64,000 nt of DNA, taken from positions 3,100,606 through 3,164,605 of the forward strand of contig KI632513.1 of assembly GCA_000504425.1 (NCBI GenBank), written 5' to 3'. Numbering within the stretch: the stretch's first letter is position 1; the number at the start of each line of letters is the position of its first letter. The translations under genes were made by a program, and so were the position numbers. The notes beneath the pieces are model-generated. The model saw only the letters and a list, made by a program, of their open reading frames with translations, was not told where the DNA came from and searched no databases. Origin of the DNA: Rhodopseudomonas palustris JSC-3b. Its GTDB lineage: Bacteria; Pseudomonadota; Alphaproteobacteria; Rhizobiales; Xanthobacteraceae. This document shows, piece after piece, positions 9,751-23,569 of the stretch.

Positions 9751-12708
9751 CTAGTGCAGCGCCTCGTCGAGCAAGGCCTTGAGCTGCGCCAGATGCTTGG
9801 ACATCAGGCCGGTGGCGGTGGCCGCGGAGGCCGCCCGGCCGGCATAACGCGGCCGCTTATGGGTGGCGCCGATCTGGGTCAGCACCCATTCGATATAGGG
9901 CTCGATGAAGTGCCAGGCGCCCATGTTGCGCGGCTCTTCCTGGCACCACACGAATTCGGCGCGCTTGAAGCGGATCAGCTCCTGCGCCAGCGCCTTGACC
10001 GGCACCGGATAGAGCTGCTCGATGCGCATCAGATAGATGTCATCGATGCCGCGCTTCTCGCGCTCCTCATAGAGGTCGAAATAGACCTTGCCGGAGCACA
10101 GCACCACGCGGCGGATCTTGTCGTCCGGCACCAGCTTGGTCTTCTCGTCCGGCAATGTCTCGGCGCCGTCGAACAGGATGCGGTGGAAGGTGGTTTCCGG
10201 GCCGAGCTCCTCGAGCCGCGACACCGCGCGCTTGTGGCGCAGCAGCGATTTCGGCGTCATCAGGATCAGCGGCTTGCGAATTTCGCGCGTCATCTGCCGG
10301 CGCAGCACATGGAAGCAATTGGCCGGGGTGGTGGCGTGCACCACCTGGATATTGTCCTCGGCGCACAATTGCAGGAAGCGCTCGAGCCGCGCCGAGGAAT
10401 GCTCCGGTCCCTGGCCCTCATAGCCATGGGGCAGCATGCACACCAGGCCCGACATACGCAGCCATTTGCGCTCGCCCGACGAGATGAACTGATCGAACAG
10501 CACCTGGGCGCCATTGGCGAAGTCGCCGAACTGCGCTTCCCAGATCGTCAGCGAATTCGGTTCGGCCAGCGAGTAGCCATATTCGAAGCCGAGCACCGCT
10601 TCTTCGGACAAAAGCGAGTTGATCACCTCATAGTGCCCCTGCTCAGGACTGAGGTGATTGAACGGCGTGTAGCGGCTCTCATCCTCCTGATCGATCAGCA
10701 CCGAATGGCGCTGCGAGAAGGTGCCGCGTTCGGAATCCTGGCCGGACAGCCGGACCCGGTGACCGTCCTGCAGCAGCGTGCAGAACGCCAATGCTTCCGC
10801 GGTGGCCCAATCGATGCCGACTCCGGTCTCGATCGCCCTGGCGCGGTTTTCCAGATAGCGTTGCACGGTGCGGTGCAGCCGGAAGCCATCGGGCACCTTG
10901 GTGATCTTGCGGCCAATATCTTTCAGCACATCGAGATCGACGCCGGTGATGCCGCGGCGCGGGTCTTCTTCCTGCTCGGCCGATTTGAAGCCGGCCCATT
11001 TGCCGTCGAGCCAGTCGGCCTTGTTCGGGCGATAGCTCGAACCGGCTTCGAGCTCAGCATCGAGCCGCGCGCGCCAATCGGCCTTGGCCTTCTCGACTTC
11101 GCCTTCGGTGATGATGCCATCGGCAATCAAGCGCTTGGCATAGATCTCCAGCGTGGTCGGATGGGTCGCGATCTTGCGATACATCGCCGGCTGGGTGAAT
11201 GACGGCTCGTCGCCTTCATTATGCCCGTGGCGGCGATAGCAGAACATGTCGATCACCACCGGCTTATGGAATTTTTGCCGGAACTCGACTGCAATCTTGG
11301 CCGCGAACACCACCGCTTCCGGATCGTCTCCGTTCACATGGAAGATCGGTGCGTCGATCATCTTGGCGACGTCGGACGGATAGGGCGAGGAACGCGAATA
11401 GCGCGGATAGGTGGTGAAGCCGATCTGGTTGTTGACGATGAAATGGATCGAACCGCCGGTGCGGTAGCCCTTCAGCTCCGACAGCGCGAAGCACTCGGCA
11501 ACCACGCCCTGGCCAGCGAACGCCGCGTCGCCATGCATCAGCACCGGCAGCACCGAGACGCGCTCCTCCGGCCGGTCGCCATGCTGGTCCTGCTTGGCGC
11601 GCACCTTGCCGAGCACCACCGGATCGACGATCTCCAGATGCGACGGGTTGGCGGTCAGCGACAGATGGACCTTGTTGTGGTCGAACTCGCGGTCCGATGA
11701 CGCGCCGAGGTGATATTTGACGTCGCCCGAGCCCTCGACCTCGTCGGGATTGGCCGAGCCGCCCTTGAATTCGTGGAACAAAGCGCGGTGCGGCTTGCCC
11801 ATCACCTGGGTCAGCACGTTGAGCCGGCCGCGATGCGGCATGCCGAGCACGATCTCGCGCACGCCGAGATTGCCGCCGCGCTTGATGATCTGCTCCAGCG
11901 CCGGGATCAGCGCTTCGCCGCCATCAAGGCCGAAGCGCTTGGTGCCGGTGAATTTCAGATCGCAGAATTTCTCAAAACCTTCGGCTTCGATCAGCTTCAT
12001 CAAAATGGCGCGCCGGCCTTCGCGGGTGAAGCTGATCTCCTTATCCGGACCTTCGATGCGTTCCTGAATCCAGCCCTTCTGCGCACCATTGGAGATGTGC
12101 AGGAATTCAACGCCCATGGTCTGGCAATAGGTGCGTTGGCAGATCGCCACGATCTGGCGCAGCGTGCCGTATTCCAGGCCGAGCACGTGATCGAGGAAGA
12201 TTTTGCGGTCGAGATCGGCCTCGGTGAAGCCGTAGGTGCGGATATCGAGTTCTTCGTGATCCTTGGCGGGCGCCAGGCCAAGCGGATCGAGCTGGGCGTG
12301 GAAATGGCCGCGCATACGGTAGGCGCGGATCAACATCAGCGCGCGCACCGAATCGCGGGTGGCCTGATGGACATCGGCCGGTGCCAGCTCGACGCCGCGC
12401 GGCTGCGCCTTGCTTTGCAGCTTGGTCTGCACCACGCGCTCGACTTCGCCCCAATTGCTGTCGAGCGCGGAGAGCAGGTCGTCACGTTGGCTGAGCGGCC
12501 AGTCGCCGCTGGCCCAGGACGGGCCGGACACCGCTTTTTCAATGTCGGTCGGCCGGTCCTTCAGGCTCTTGAAGAACTCCTGCCAGTCCGGATCGACCGA
12601 GGTCGGATTCTCGTGAAACCGGGCGTAGAGCTCGTCGATGTAGCCAGCGTTGGCGCCGTCGAGAAAGGAAGAAAGAGCAAAAGCGGCGTTCGCGTCCTGA
12701 CGAGACAT
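9751..12708 (-). CDS. sucA: 2-oxoglutarate dehydrogenase E1
   Basis: E1 is the thiamine-diphosphate enzyme that decarboxylates 2-oxoglutarate and succinylates the lipoyl group of SucB. The 985-residue length is normal. The N-terminus carries the short E2-interacting helix ([17 protein letters not shown]) and DWQEFF. The central region has [14 protein letters not shown] and [10 protein letters not shown], typical of thiamine-diphosphate binding. The C-terminus ends with [13 protein letters not shown], conserved in OdhA/SucA. The start is ATG 12708. The 266-base gap upstream holds no gene and must contain the promoter, but no convincing box stands out. Confidence 0.98.
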   Translation of the reverse strand: MSRQDANAAFALSSFLDGANAGYIDELYARFHENPTSVDPDWQEFFKSLKDRPTDIEKAVSGPSWASGDWPLSQRDDLLSALDSNWGEVERVVQTKLQSKAQPRGVELAPADVHQATRDSVRALMLIRAYRMRGHFHAQLDPLGLAPAKDHEELDIRTYGFTEADLDRKIFLDHVLGLEYGTLRQIVAICQRTYCQTMGVEFLHISNGAQKGWIQERIEGPDKEISFTREGRRAILMKLIEAEGFEKFCDLKFTGTKRFGLDGGEALIPALEQIIKRGGNLGVREIVLGMPHRGRLNVLTQVMGKPHRALFHEFKGGSANPDEVEGSGDVKYHLGASSDREFDHNKVHLSLTANPSHLEIVDPVVLGKVRAKQDQHGDRPEERVSVLPVLMHGDAAFAGQGVVAECFALSELKGYRTGGSIHFIVNNQIGFTTYPRYSRSSPYPSDVAKMIDAPIFHVNGDDPEAVVFAAKIAVEFRQKFHKPVVIDMFCYRRHGHNEGDEPSFTQPAMYRKIATHPTTLEIYAKRLIADGIITEGEVEKAKADWRARLDAELEAGSSYRPNKADWLDGKWAGFKSAEQEEDPRRGITGVDLDVLKDIGRKITKVPDGFRLHRTVQRYLENRARAIETGVGIDWATAEALAFCTLLQDGHRVRLSGQDSERGTFSQRHSVLIDQEDESRYTPFNHLSPEQGHYEVINSLLSEEAVLGFEYGYSLAEPNSLTIWEAQFGDFANGAQVLFDQFISSGERKWLRMSGLVCMLPHGYEGQGPEHSSARLERFLQLCAEDNIQVVHATTPANCFHVLRRQMTREIRKPLILMTPKSLLRHKRAVSRLEELGPETTFHRILFDGAETLPDEKTKLVPDDKIRRVVLCSGKVYFDLYEEREKRGIDDIYLMRIEQLYPVPVKALAQELIRFKRAEFVWCQEEPRNMGAWHFIEPYIEWVLTQIGATHKRPRYAGRAASAATATGLMSKHLAQLKALLDEALH

Positions 12709-12974
12709 GGTTCCGTCCTGATCTGATTTCGCACGACCGACATCACGCTGATGCGGCAGGCCGGATCAGCAAGATAGTGCACCTTTACTCACAAAACACG
12801 GAAATGGTAGCGCCAAACGCACAAGTAGTGAATTTGGTCTTCAATTTTTCGACAGAACTGCAATCGACCTCGTTCAGCCATGCCGATACGGTGCTTGCCA
12901 TCCTGTCGGGCGCTGCCGTTGCTGGCGGCGGAGGCGCCTCGGCCGGCCAGGAAGATGGCCGCCTTCAGCAGGCT

Positions 12975-13577
12975 TTAATGGTGACCTTGCCTGCCGCGGC
13001 CGGACTGGGTCCAACGCATCAGCGGGCGGTTTGGCGACCGGCGGGCAACTTCGACGAAGCCGAGCTTGGCGAAGGTCGCGGGCGTACCGACAAAACCTTC
13101 GGATGAGCTTGTTGCCGCCTCATTGGGACAGGCCTCGACGCAGGACGCGCCGCAGGCGACCCCGTAGTCAACGGCGGCCTTGATCAGGTGAGCGGTGAGG
13201 CCATGACGGCGAAAGCCAACCCGCACATAGAGGCACGAGATGAACCAGCAGGTCTCGGCCAGCTGGTCTGGCAGCGGCGCAGCGACACGCGAGCGCATCA
13301 GCACCGGATAGGCGCTGCGCGGCGCCACCGCACACCAGCCGACCGCCTGATCATCCTGGATCGCCAAAATGCCGAGCGGCTGCGCCGAACCGGCCAGGCT
13401 GTGCAGCGCGGCTTTGCGCGCGTCCTTGCCCATGGCGTTGAAGCGGCTGCGGCTGACCCGCCACCACATGCACCAGCAGCCGCTATCGGCGCCGCGCTCG
13501 GGTCCGAACAGATCTTCCAGCAGCGGCCAGCTTGCAGCCGACAGCGGCACGAAACGCAGATCGCGAAGATCGGTCAT
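12975..13577 (-). CDS. GNAT-family N-acetyltransferase
   Basis: The 200-residue protein, started at ATG 13577 (MTDLRDLRF), has an N-terminal region with the Trp/Cys-rich GCWCMWWRVSRS and a GNAT core. The acetyl-CoA loop is in VGFRRHGLTAHLIKAAVDYG, preceded by the strand ISCLYV. A longer frame reaches 13655, but the extra residues show no conservation signs. It lies between the sucD terminator and sucA on the same strand, so it probably has its own transcript. Its acceptor substrate is not predictable. The Cys/Trp-rich N-terminal block is the distinctive part. Confidence 0.85.
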   Translation of the reverse strand: MTDLRDLRFVPLSAASWPLLEDLFGPERGADSGCWCMWWRVSRSRFNAMGKDARKAALHSLAGSAQPLGILAIQDDQAVGWCAVAPRSAYPVLMRSRVAAPLPDQLAETCWFISCLYVRVGFRRHGLTAHLIKAAVDYGVACGASCVEACPNEAATSSSEGFVGTPATFAKLGFVEVARRSPNRPLMRWTQSGRGRQGHH

Positions 13578-13648
13578 GCGGCCCTCGATCGCTGGTGAGC
13601 GAACGGCCGGCAGCGCCGCGTGCCAACCGCCCGCCCTGCCGGTCACGA

Positions 13649-13695
13649 GGCGCAAAAAGAAAGCCTCGGTTCTGAGTCAATCAGAACCGAGGCTT
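13649..13695 (-). terminator. Rho-independent terminator of the mdh-sucCD transcript, built from a family E palindrome
   Basis: Perfect 15-base arms AAGCCTCGGTTCTGA and TCAGAACCGAGGCTT lie at 13661-13675 and 13681-13695 with a 5-base loop. Read on the minus strand, the stem is followed by TCTTTTTG. It sits 67 bases after the sucD stop. The core (TCGGTTCTGA) is shared with the repeats at 54757 and 63612. Confidence 0.85.
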
Positions 13696-13761
13696 GCGAT
13701 AAATGGCCGGTCGCGGGCGTTTTGCCGCAACGGGCCTAACGAGCGGAGGCCGCTCGCGCGA

Positions 13762-14646
13762 TCAGCGCTTGAGCACTTCGACCAGCGTGCTGCCGAGCCG
13801 GGCCGGCGACGGCGACACGGTGATGCCAGCGGCTTCCATCGCGGCGATCTTCGAGGCGGCGTCACCCTTGCCACCCGAGACGATCGCGCCGGCATGACCC
13901 ATGCGGCGGCCGGGAGGAGCGGTACGACCGGCAATGAAGCCGACCATCGGCTTCTTGCGGCCGCGCTTGGCCTCGTCGATCAGGAACTGGGCGGCGTCTT
14001 CTTCGGCCGAACCACCGATTTCGCCGATCATGATGATCGAGGTGGTCTTGTCGTCGGCCAAAAACATCTCCAGCACGTCGATGAATTCGGTGCCCTTGAC
14101 CGGGTCGCCGCCGATGCCGACCGCGGTGGTCTGGCCAAGGCCGGCCTGGGTGGTCTGGAACACCGCTTCATAGGTCAGCGTGCCGGAGCGCGACACGATG
14201 CCGACCGAACCGGGGCGGAAGATGTTGGCCGGCATGATGCCGATCTTCGACTGGCCCGCGGTGACCACGCCCGGGCAGTTCGGACCGATCAGGCGCGACT
14301 TCGAGCCGGCCAGCGAGCGCTTGACGCGCACCATGTCCAGCACCGGAATGCCTTCGGTGATGCAGACGATCAGCGGGATTTCCGCATCGATCGCCTCGCA
14401 GATCGCGTCGGCAGCGCCCGGCGGCGGCACATAGACCACCGAAGCGTCGGCCCCGGTCTTCTCGCGCGCTTCGCGCACGGTGTCGAACACCGGCAGGCCG
14501 AGATGGACCGAACCGCCTTTGCCCGGCGAGGTGCCGCCGACCATCTTGGTGCCGTAGGCGATCGCCGCTTCGGAGTGGAAGGTGCCGTTCTTGCCGGTGA
14601 AGCCCTGGCAGATGACCTTGGTGTTGCTATCGATCAGGACGGACAT
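13762..14646 (-). CDS. sucD: Succinate-CoA ligase alpha subunit
   Basis: SucD binds CoA and carries the phosphohistidine intermediate of succinyl-CoA synthetase. The 294-residue protein has the CoA-binding Rossmann part ([20 protein letters not shown]) near the N-terminus, GGTSPGKGG, and the active-site [14 protein letters not shown] near residue 250. It starts on the base after the sucC stop, with no spacer, so the two subunits are translationally linked. A strong terminator follows at 13649-13695. Confidence 0.98.
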   Translation of the reverse strand: MSVLIDSNTKVICQGFTGKNGTFHSEAAIAYGTKMVGGTSPGKGGSVHLGLPVFDTVREAREKTGADASVVYVPPPGAADAICEAIDAEIPLIVCITEGIPVLDMVRVKRSLAGSKSRLIGPNCPGVVTAGQSKIGIMPANIFRPGSVGIVSRSGTLTYEAVFQTTQAGLGQTTAVGIGGDPVKGTEFIDVLEMFLADDKTTSIIMIGEIGGSAEEDAAQFLIDEAKRGRKKPMVGFIAGRTAPPGRRMGHAGAIVSGGKGDAASKIAAMEAAGITVSPSPARLGSTLVEVLKR

Positions 14647-15846
<1,200 letters not shown>

Positions 15847-15893
15847 TCTGACGGCCCTCGGACCCTTGAGCGTTTATGACTAATTGAGTGCGA

Positions 15894-18184
<2,291 letters not shown>

Positions 18185-18303
18185 GGCGCTACTTACCGCC
18201 TCAACCTGCACAAAAATGCAAGCGCTGAATCGCGCCTGGCTGAGCTACCAGGACCGCGTCAACCGCTGCTGATCGGCCGCGCGCGGCGCCGCAACCGCGC
18301 TCG

Positions 18304-18840
18304 CTACGCGGTCAACGCATAGCTGTCCTCAACGACATAGGGCCCGCCGCCGGTCGAGGCGCGCGAGGAAAACAGCGCAAAACGCGAGGCAGTGAAGGTG
18401 CGCGTCGGATAGTAGCCGCGCAGCGACAGATAGTTGGCGACGTCCTGGGGCGAGACATCGCGCAGCCGCGCCAGCGTGATGTGCGGGGTGAATTTGCGGG
18501 CATCCGGGCCAAGCCCGAGCCGCTGCATGATGCGCTCGAGCTCGGCCTGCAATTCCAGCAGCGGCCGGGTCGGCAGCACCGAGGCCACCACCGCGCGCGG
18601 CTTCTTGCCGCCAAAGCTGGCCAGCCCCTGCACCGTCACTTCAAACGGTTTTCGGTTGATGCGCAGCAGCAGCGAGGCGATTTCGTTGGCGGAGCTGGGG
18701 TCGATGTCGCCGATGAAGCGCAGCGTGACGTGGTAGTCCTCCGGCTCGATCCAGCGCGCCCCAGGCAGACCACCGCGTAACAGCGAGAGCGTCTGGCCGA
18801 TCTCGTCAGGAACTTCCAACCCAGCGAACAAACGCGGCAT
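18304..18840 (-). CDS. thpR: RNA 2',3'-cyclic phosphodiesterase (ThpR/LigT)
   Basis: This is a 2H-phosphoesterase that opens 2',3'-cyclic phosphate ends of RNA. The 178-residue protein starts at ATG 18840 (MPRLFAGLEVPDEI) and carries both catalytic HxTx motifs, HVTLRFIG at about residue 38 and HITLARLR at about 118. The frame is open to 18882, but the first motif is placed correctly from 18840. It stands alone on the minus strand between zapE and the esterase gene, with gaps of about 120 bases on each side. Confidence 0.93.
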   Translation of the reverse strand: MPRLFAGLEVPDEIGQTLSLLRGGLPGARWIEPEDYHVTLRFIGDIDPSSANEIASLLLRINRKPFEVTVQGLASFGGKKPRAVVASVLPTRPLLELQAELERIMQRLGLGPDARKFTPHITLARLRDVSPQDVANYLSLRGYYPTRTFTASRFALFSSRASTGGGPYVVEDSYALTA

Positions 18841-18961
18841 CGCAACTCTCCGATGCAGGAGCACAGAACGAATCAACGACACTCAAGTCGTAACGCAGGA
18901 ATGTAACAGCGCGAAGGGAGGACCGAAAAAGTGCTGTGAATCCCTCGCCTTGCGCCAAGTG

Positions 18962-19675
18962 TTAACCGCGTTGCCGGCGGATCGCTCCAATGAACGCCTC
19001 CACCGTCGGCAGGATATTGGCGACGATGGCCTCGACACCGGCCTCGGTCGGATGCAGGCCGTCCGGCTGGTTGAGCCGCTCCACCGTGGCGACGCCTTCC
19101 AGGAAGAACGGGTACAGCGGCACTTCGTACTGCTTGGCCAGCTCCGGATAGATCGCGTTGAACTTGGCCGCGTATTGCGGACCGTAATTCGGCGGCGCGT
19201 ACATGCCACACAGCAGTACCGGGATATTGCGCGCCTTCAGCCGCTTCAAAATCTCCTCGAGCGATTGCCGCGCAACCTGCGGGTCTATGCCGCGCAGCGC
19301 GTCATTGGCGCCGAGTTCCAGGATTACGCCGTCGACGTCTTTGGGCAGCGACCAGTCGAGCCGCGCCAGCCCGCCCGAGGTGGTGTCGCCAGAGACGCCG
19401 GCATTGCTGATCTCGACCGCGATACCCTTGTCGCGCAACGCTTTTTGCAGTTTGGCCGGGAACGCCGCCGAGGCCGGCAACCCATAGCCGGCGGTCAACG
19501 AATCGCCGAGCGCCACCAGTTTGAGCGGCCGTTCCGCCGCCGTTTGAGCCAAGCTCGGCCCGGCCATGGCGAGGCCGAGCGCCGCCACCAGCACCGCCCG
19601 CCTGCAAATCCGGCTCGCCCGCCTCTCGATTGCGCCAAACCAATCGCCATATGGAACGACCATGGACAGTGTCAT
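18962..19675 (-). CDS. Exported SGNH/GDSL esterase (arylesterase/TesA-like)
   Basis: The protein is a serine hydrolase of the TesA type. It carries GDSLTAGYG (nucleophile Ser), a Gly in NAGVSGDTT, the Asn of GANDALRG and the catalytic Asp/His in DGLHPTEAG. The start at ATG 19675 is backed by GAGG five bases upstream; ATG 19663 is the alternative. After the basic RRASRICRR comes a hydrophobic stretch ending SLAQ, a signal peptide, so it acts in the periplasm. Its 5' end overlaps the divergent ABC ATPase gene by 14 bases, the same pairing as tesA and ybbA in Escherichia coli. Confidence 0.92.
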   Translation of the reverse strand: MTLSMVVPYGDWFGAIERRASRICRRAVLVAALGLAMAGPSLAQTAAERPLKLVALGDSLTAGYGLPASAAFPAKLQKALRDKGIAVEISNAGVSGDTTSGGLARLDWSLPKDVDGVILELGANDALRGIDPQVARQSLEEILKRLKARNIPVLLCGMYAPPNYGPQYAAKFNAIYPELAKQYEVPLYPFFLEGVATVERLNQPDGLHPTEAGVEAIVANILPTVEAFIGAIRRQRG

Positions 19676-20402
19676 CACAACCTCATCACCGGCGGGCCGC
19701 GCGCCCGACACCATTGTCATTACAGACGTCGACCTGTCGCTGGGGACGGGCGCGGCACGGGTGCATATCCTCAAGGATATCAGTCTGCGCGTCGGCTCCG
19801 GCGAGGCGCTCGGCCTGATCGGACCATCAGGTTCGGGTAAATCCACCCTGCTGATGGTGATGGCGGGACTGGAGCGCCCCGACAGCGGTGAAGTGGTGGT
19901 CAGCGGCACCTCGTTCAATGCTTTGAGCGAGGACGAACTGGCGCGGTTTCGCGGCCGCCAAATCGGCATCGTGTTCCAGTCGTTCCATCTGATCCCGACC
20001 ATGACGGCGCTGGAGAACGTCTCGGTGCCGCTGGAACTGGCCGGGGTGCCCGACGCCGCTGCGCGCGCCGCGCGCGAGCTGGCCTCGGTCGGGCTCGGCG
20101 AACGGCTGCACCATTATCCGACACAATTGTCGGGCGGCGAGCAGCAGCGCGTCGCGCTGGCGCGGGCCTTGGCGCCCGATCCGGCGATCCTGGTCGCCGA
20201 CGAGCCGACCGGCAATCTCGACGAGGCCACCGGCAAGCAGATCGTGGATCTTTTGTTCGCCAAACATGCCGAGCGCGGCATGACGCTGGTCTTGGTCACC
20301 CACGACAGCTCGCTGGCGCAGCGCTGCGACCGCGTGGTGCGGCTGCGCTCCGGGCGGATCGACAGCACCGCGCCGCCGCCGCGGCTGCGGGCCGAGGCGT
20401 GA
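19662..20402 (+). CDS. ABC transporter ATP-binding protein (YbbA/LolD-like)
   Basis: This is the ATPase of the ABC exporter-like pair with the permease at 20700. The 246-residue protein has Walker A GPSGSGKSTLL, the LSGGEQQRVALARAL signature, Walker B LVADEPTGNLDE and the switch VTHDSS, placing it in the MacB/LolD/FtsE group. It starts at ATG 19662. Linkage to a divergent TesA-like esterase and an 850-residue FtsX-type permease corresponds to the ybbA-ybbP-tesA arrangement, whose substrate is unsettled. A 297-base repeat-filled gap separates it from the permease. Confidence 0.93.
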   Translation: MDSVITTSSPAGRAPDTIVITDVDLSLGTGAARVHILKDISLRVGSGEALGLIGPSGSGKSTLLMVMAGLERPDSGEVVVSGTSFNALSEDELARFRGRQIGIVFQSFHLIPTMTALENVSVPLELAGVPDAAARAARELASVGLGERLHHYPTQLSGGEQQRVALARALAPDPAILVADEPTGNLDEATGKQIVDLLFAKHAERGMTLVLVTHDSSLAQRCDRVVRLRSGRIDSTAPPPRLRAEA

Positions 20403-20433
20403 TGCCGATGCGAATGCCCAGCCTTTCCCCGGT

Positions 20434-20522
20434 GTCATGGCCGGGCGCGTCCCGGCCATCCACGCCCTCCATGCCGAGCCGCTTTCAAGACGTGGATGCC
20501 CGCGACAAGCGCGGGCATGACG
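20434..20522. repeat. Family A palindromic repeat, near full length
   Basis: It contains GTCATGGCCGGGCGCGTCCC followed by the mirrored half ACGTGGATGCCCGCGACAAG and CGCGGGCATGAC. It lies in the gap between the ABC ATPase and permease genes, where it could reduce readthrough or shape the mRNA. Confidence 0.85.
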
Positions 20523-20584
20523 GGTGCAGGGCTGGAGACACGGCATGACCGGCAGCGCGATCATTTTGATGAACGCCCCTCCCC

Positions 20585-20668
20585 CGTCATTGCGAGCGCA
20601 GCGAAGCAATCCAGGGCCACGCAACGCAGCTTCTGGATGGCTTCGTCGCTCTGCTGCTCGCCATGACG
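20585..20668. repeat. Family B inverted repeat, second copy
   Basis: The left arm CGTCATTGCGAGCGCAGCGA matches the copy at 3005. The right arm (CTGCTGCTCGCCATGACG) is diverged. It lies directly upstream of the permease start at 20700. Confidence 0.75.
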
Positions 20669-20699
20669 GCGCCCGTTCTAGCCCGATGAGCGAAGCCTG

Positions 20700-23276
20700 A
20701 TGAGCGTGCTGTCCGAGCCGATGTCACCGCCGCGCCGGCTGGCGCTGGCGTTCCGCTATGCGCTGCGCGAATTGCGCGGCGGCCTGTCCGGTTTTTACGT
20801 GTTCATTGCCTGTATCGCGCTCGGCGTGCTGGCGATCGCCGGGGTCGGCTCGGTGGCCGCCTCGCTCAGCGAGGGGCTGGCGCGCGAGGGCCGCGCGCTG
20901 CTCGGCGGCGACGTGGCGTTCTCGCTGATCCAGCGCGAGGCCAAGCCGGAGGAGCTGGCCTATCTGCGCTCGCGCGGCACGGTTTCGCTGGCGACCACGC
21001 TGCGCGGCATGGCGCGCACCGATGACGACCGGCTGGCGCTGGTCGAGCTGAAAGCGGTCGATGACGGCTACCCGTCGATTGGCCGGCTGACGCTGGCCCC
21101 GGAGCTGCCGACCCCCGAGCTGCTCGCCGAACGCGACGGCAGCTTTGGCGCCGCCGCCGACGCGGCGCTGTTGGCACGGCTCGACCTCAAGGTCGGCGAC
21201 CGCGTCCATGTCGGCCAGGCGGCCTTCACGATCCGCAGTTTGATCAGCAGCGAGCCCGACAAATTGTCGGGTGCGGTCGGGTTCGGCCCGCGCTTTCTGA
21301 TCAGCGAGGCGGCGCTGCGCGCCACCGGGCTGTTGCAGCCGGGCACCTTGGTGCGCTGGACCTATCGCGTGCTGCTCGCCGACAACGGCGCCGATGACCG
21401 CGCCGCCAAGGCGCTGGCCGATGCCGCGCGCACCGCGCTGCCGCAGGCCGGTTGGGAGATCCGCACCCGCGACAATGCCTCGCCGCAGTTGGAGCGCACC
21501 ATCGCGCGCTTCACCCAGTTCCTGACCCTGGTCGGGCTGGCCGCGCTGCTGGTCGGCGGTGTCGGAGTCGCCAATGCCGTGAAAAGCCATGTCGATCGTC
21601 GCCGCGAGGTGATCGCCGCGTTCAAGGCGCTCGGCGCCAGCGCCGGCGACGTGTTCATCATCTATCTGACCCAAGTGATGATGCTGGCGCTGATCGGCTC
21701 GGTGATCGGGCTTTTGCTCGGCGCCGCGCTGCCGTTCGTAATCGCCGGGCTGTTCGGCGCAGTGCTGCCGCTGCCGGTGGTGCCGACCCTGCATCCGGCC
21801 GAACTGGCGCTGGCACTGGTCTATGGCCTGTTGACCGCGCTGGCATTCGGCCTGTGGCCGCTGACCCAGGTGCAGGACGTGCCGGTGGCGGCGCTGTTTC
21901 GCGACGCCGGCAGCGGCGACCGCCGGCGGCGGCCGCGGCGCAAGCACTTGGTCTGGATGGCGGTGGTGCTCGCGCTGCTGATCGCGGTGGTGATCGGGCT
22001 GTCCTATGACAAGCGCGTGGCCGCGGCCTTTGTCGGGGCGGCGCTGGTGGTGTTCGCGCTGCTGCGCGGCATTGCCGCGGCGCTGATGGCGCTGGCGCGC
22101 CGGCTGCCGCGCGCGCAAAACACCATGCTGCGGCTCGCGGTCAGTAACATCCACCGGCCCGGCGCGCTGACGCCGTCGGTGGTGCTGTCGCTTGGCCTTG
22201 GGCTCGCGGTGCTGGTCACCGTGACCCAGATCGACGGCAATCTGCGCCGGCAGTTTTTGGCGGCGCTGCCGGAACGGGCGCCGTCGTTCTACTTCATCGA
22301 TATCCCGTCCGTGGACACCGACCGCTTCGCCGCGTTCCTGAAACAGCAATCGCCCGCCGCTACCATCGAGGACGTGCCGTTGCTGCGCGGCCGGATCGTC
22401 GCGGCGCGCGGCGTCAAGGCCGAGGAACTCAAGCCCTCGACCGACGCCGAATGGGTGCTGCAAAGCGACCGCGGCCTGACCTATGCCGCCGAGCCGCCGC
22501 GCGGCTCCAAGGTGGTGGAGGGCAGCTGGTGGCCGGCCGATTATAACGGCCCGCCGCTGGTGTCGTTCGAGAAGAAGCTCGCAAGCGGCCTTGGGCTGAA
22601 GATCGGCGACGAGGTGGTGGTCAATGTGCTCGGCCGCGAGATCACCGCCACCATCGCCAGCCTGCGCACCGTCGACTGGCAGAGCCTCGGCATCAATTTC
22701 GTGCTGGTGTTCTCGCCGAACACCTTTGCCGGCGCGCCGCATACCCATATCGCCACCCTGACCGAAGCCCATGGCGGCTCCGCCGCGGGTGACGGCGCCA
22801 TCATCAAGGCGGTCGCCGACGCGTTCCCGATGGTGACCAGCGTGCGGGTGCGCGAGGCGCTCGAGACCATTGGCGGGGTGGTCAACAATCTGGCACTGGC
22901 GGTGCGCGGCGCCAGCGCGGTGACGCTGATTGCCGCGATCCTGGTGCTGGGCGGGGCGCTCGCCGCCGGCCATCGCCACCGGGTCTATGACGCGGTGATC
23001 CTGAAAACCCTGGGCGCCACCAGGGCGCGGCTGCTCGGCGCCTATGCGCTGGAATATCTGCTGATCGGGCTGGCGACCGCGTTGTTCGCGGTGCTGGCCG
23101 GTTCAGTCGCGGCCTGGCTGATCGTCAGCCGGCTGATGACGCTGAGTTTTGTCTGGCAGGCCGGCAGCGCCAGCGCGGTGGTGCTGGCGGCGCTGGTGCT
23201 GACCGTCGGGCTCGGGCTGATCGGAACCCTGCTCGCCCTTAACCAGAAACCGGCCTCGGTGCTGCGCAATCTGTGA
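20700..23276 (+). CDS. ABC transporter permease, FtsX-like (YbbP type)
   Basis: The 858-residue membrane protein has one N-terminal helix (about 30-55), a long periplasmic domain, three helices at about 275-395, two hydrophobic segments near the middle (about 420-460), a second periplasmic domain, and three C-terminal helices in a second FtsX domain (about 735-855). Duplicated FtsX units mark the YbbP/DUF214 group. It should assemble with the ATPase at 19662. The role is unproven; in related bacteria the pair accompanies TesA and may extrude or relocate lipidic compounds. The start is ATG 20700. Confidence 0.93.
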   Translation: MSVLSEPMSPPRRLALAFRYALRELRGGLSGFYVFIACIALGVLAIAGVGSVAASLSEGLAREGRALLGGDVAFSLIQREAKPEELAYLRSRGTVSLATTLRGMARTDDDRLALVELKAVDDGYPSIGRLTLAPELPTPELLAERDGSFGAAADAALLARLDLKVGDRVHVGQAAFTIRSLISSEPDKLSGAVGFGPRFLISEAALRATGLLQPGTLVRWTYRVLLADNGADDRAAKALADAARTALPQAGWEIRTRDNASPQLERTIARFTQFLTLVGLAALLVGGVGVANAVKSHVDRRREVIAAFKALGASAGDVFIIYLTQVMMLALIGSVIGLLLGAALPFVIAGLFGAVLPLPVVPTLHPAELALALVYGLLTALAFGLWPLTQVQDVPVAALFRDAGSGDRRRRPRRKHLVWMAVVLALLIAVVIGLSYDKRVAAAFVGAALVVFALLRGIAAALMALARRLPRAQNTMLRLAVSNIHRPGALTPSVVLSLGLGLAVLVTVTQIDGNLRRQFLAALPERAPSFYFIDIPSVDTDRFAAFLKQQSPAATIEDVPLLRGRIVAARGVKAEELKPSTDAEWVLQSDRGLTYAAEPPRGSKVVEGSWWPADYNGPPLVSFEKKLASGLGLKIGDEVVVNVLGREITATIASLRTVDWQSLGINFVLVFSPNTFAGAPHTHIATLTEAHGGSAAGDGAIIKAVADAFPMVTSVRVREALETIGGVVNNLALAVRGASAVTLIAAILVLGGALAAGHRHRVYDAVILKTLGATRARLLGAYALEYLLIGLATALFAVLAGSVAAWLIVSRLMTLSFVWQAGSASAVVLAALVLTVGLGLIGTLLALNQKPASVLRNL

Positions 23277-23569
23277 TTGCGCAGCTTTCAGATGACGCGC
23301 ATATGAACGCGGTTTTTCCGGTATGGCGGCGGAGAACTTCTTAACCTCAATGCCCTAGCGACATTCAGCCGCGCGTGGAAGCTTGCGGGGAATGTGTTAG
23401 TTTCCCAAATATCCACTCGGTACAGGCGTCGGTTCAGCCGACCCGGATTGCAGCTCGGACGGTAATCGGGAGATGCAATCGGCGTCATTAAGACGTTCCG
23501 ACTCCTGATAGAGACTCGCATTTGCGCCGTAGACCCTCCTGCGGCCTCACAACCCACGGGAATTCGCCC

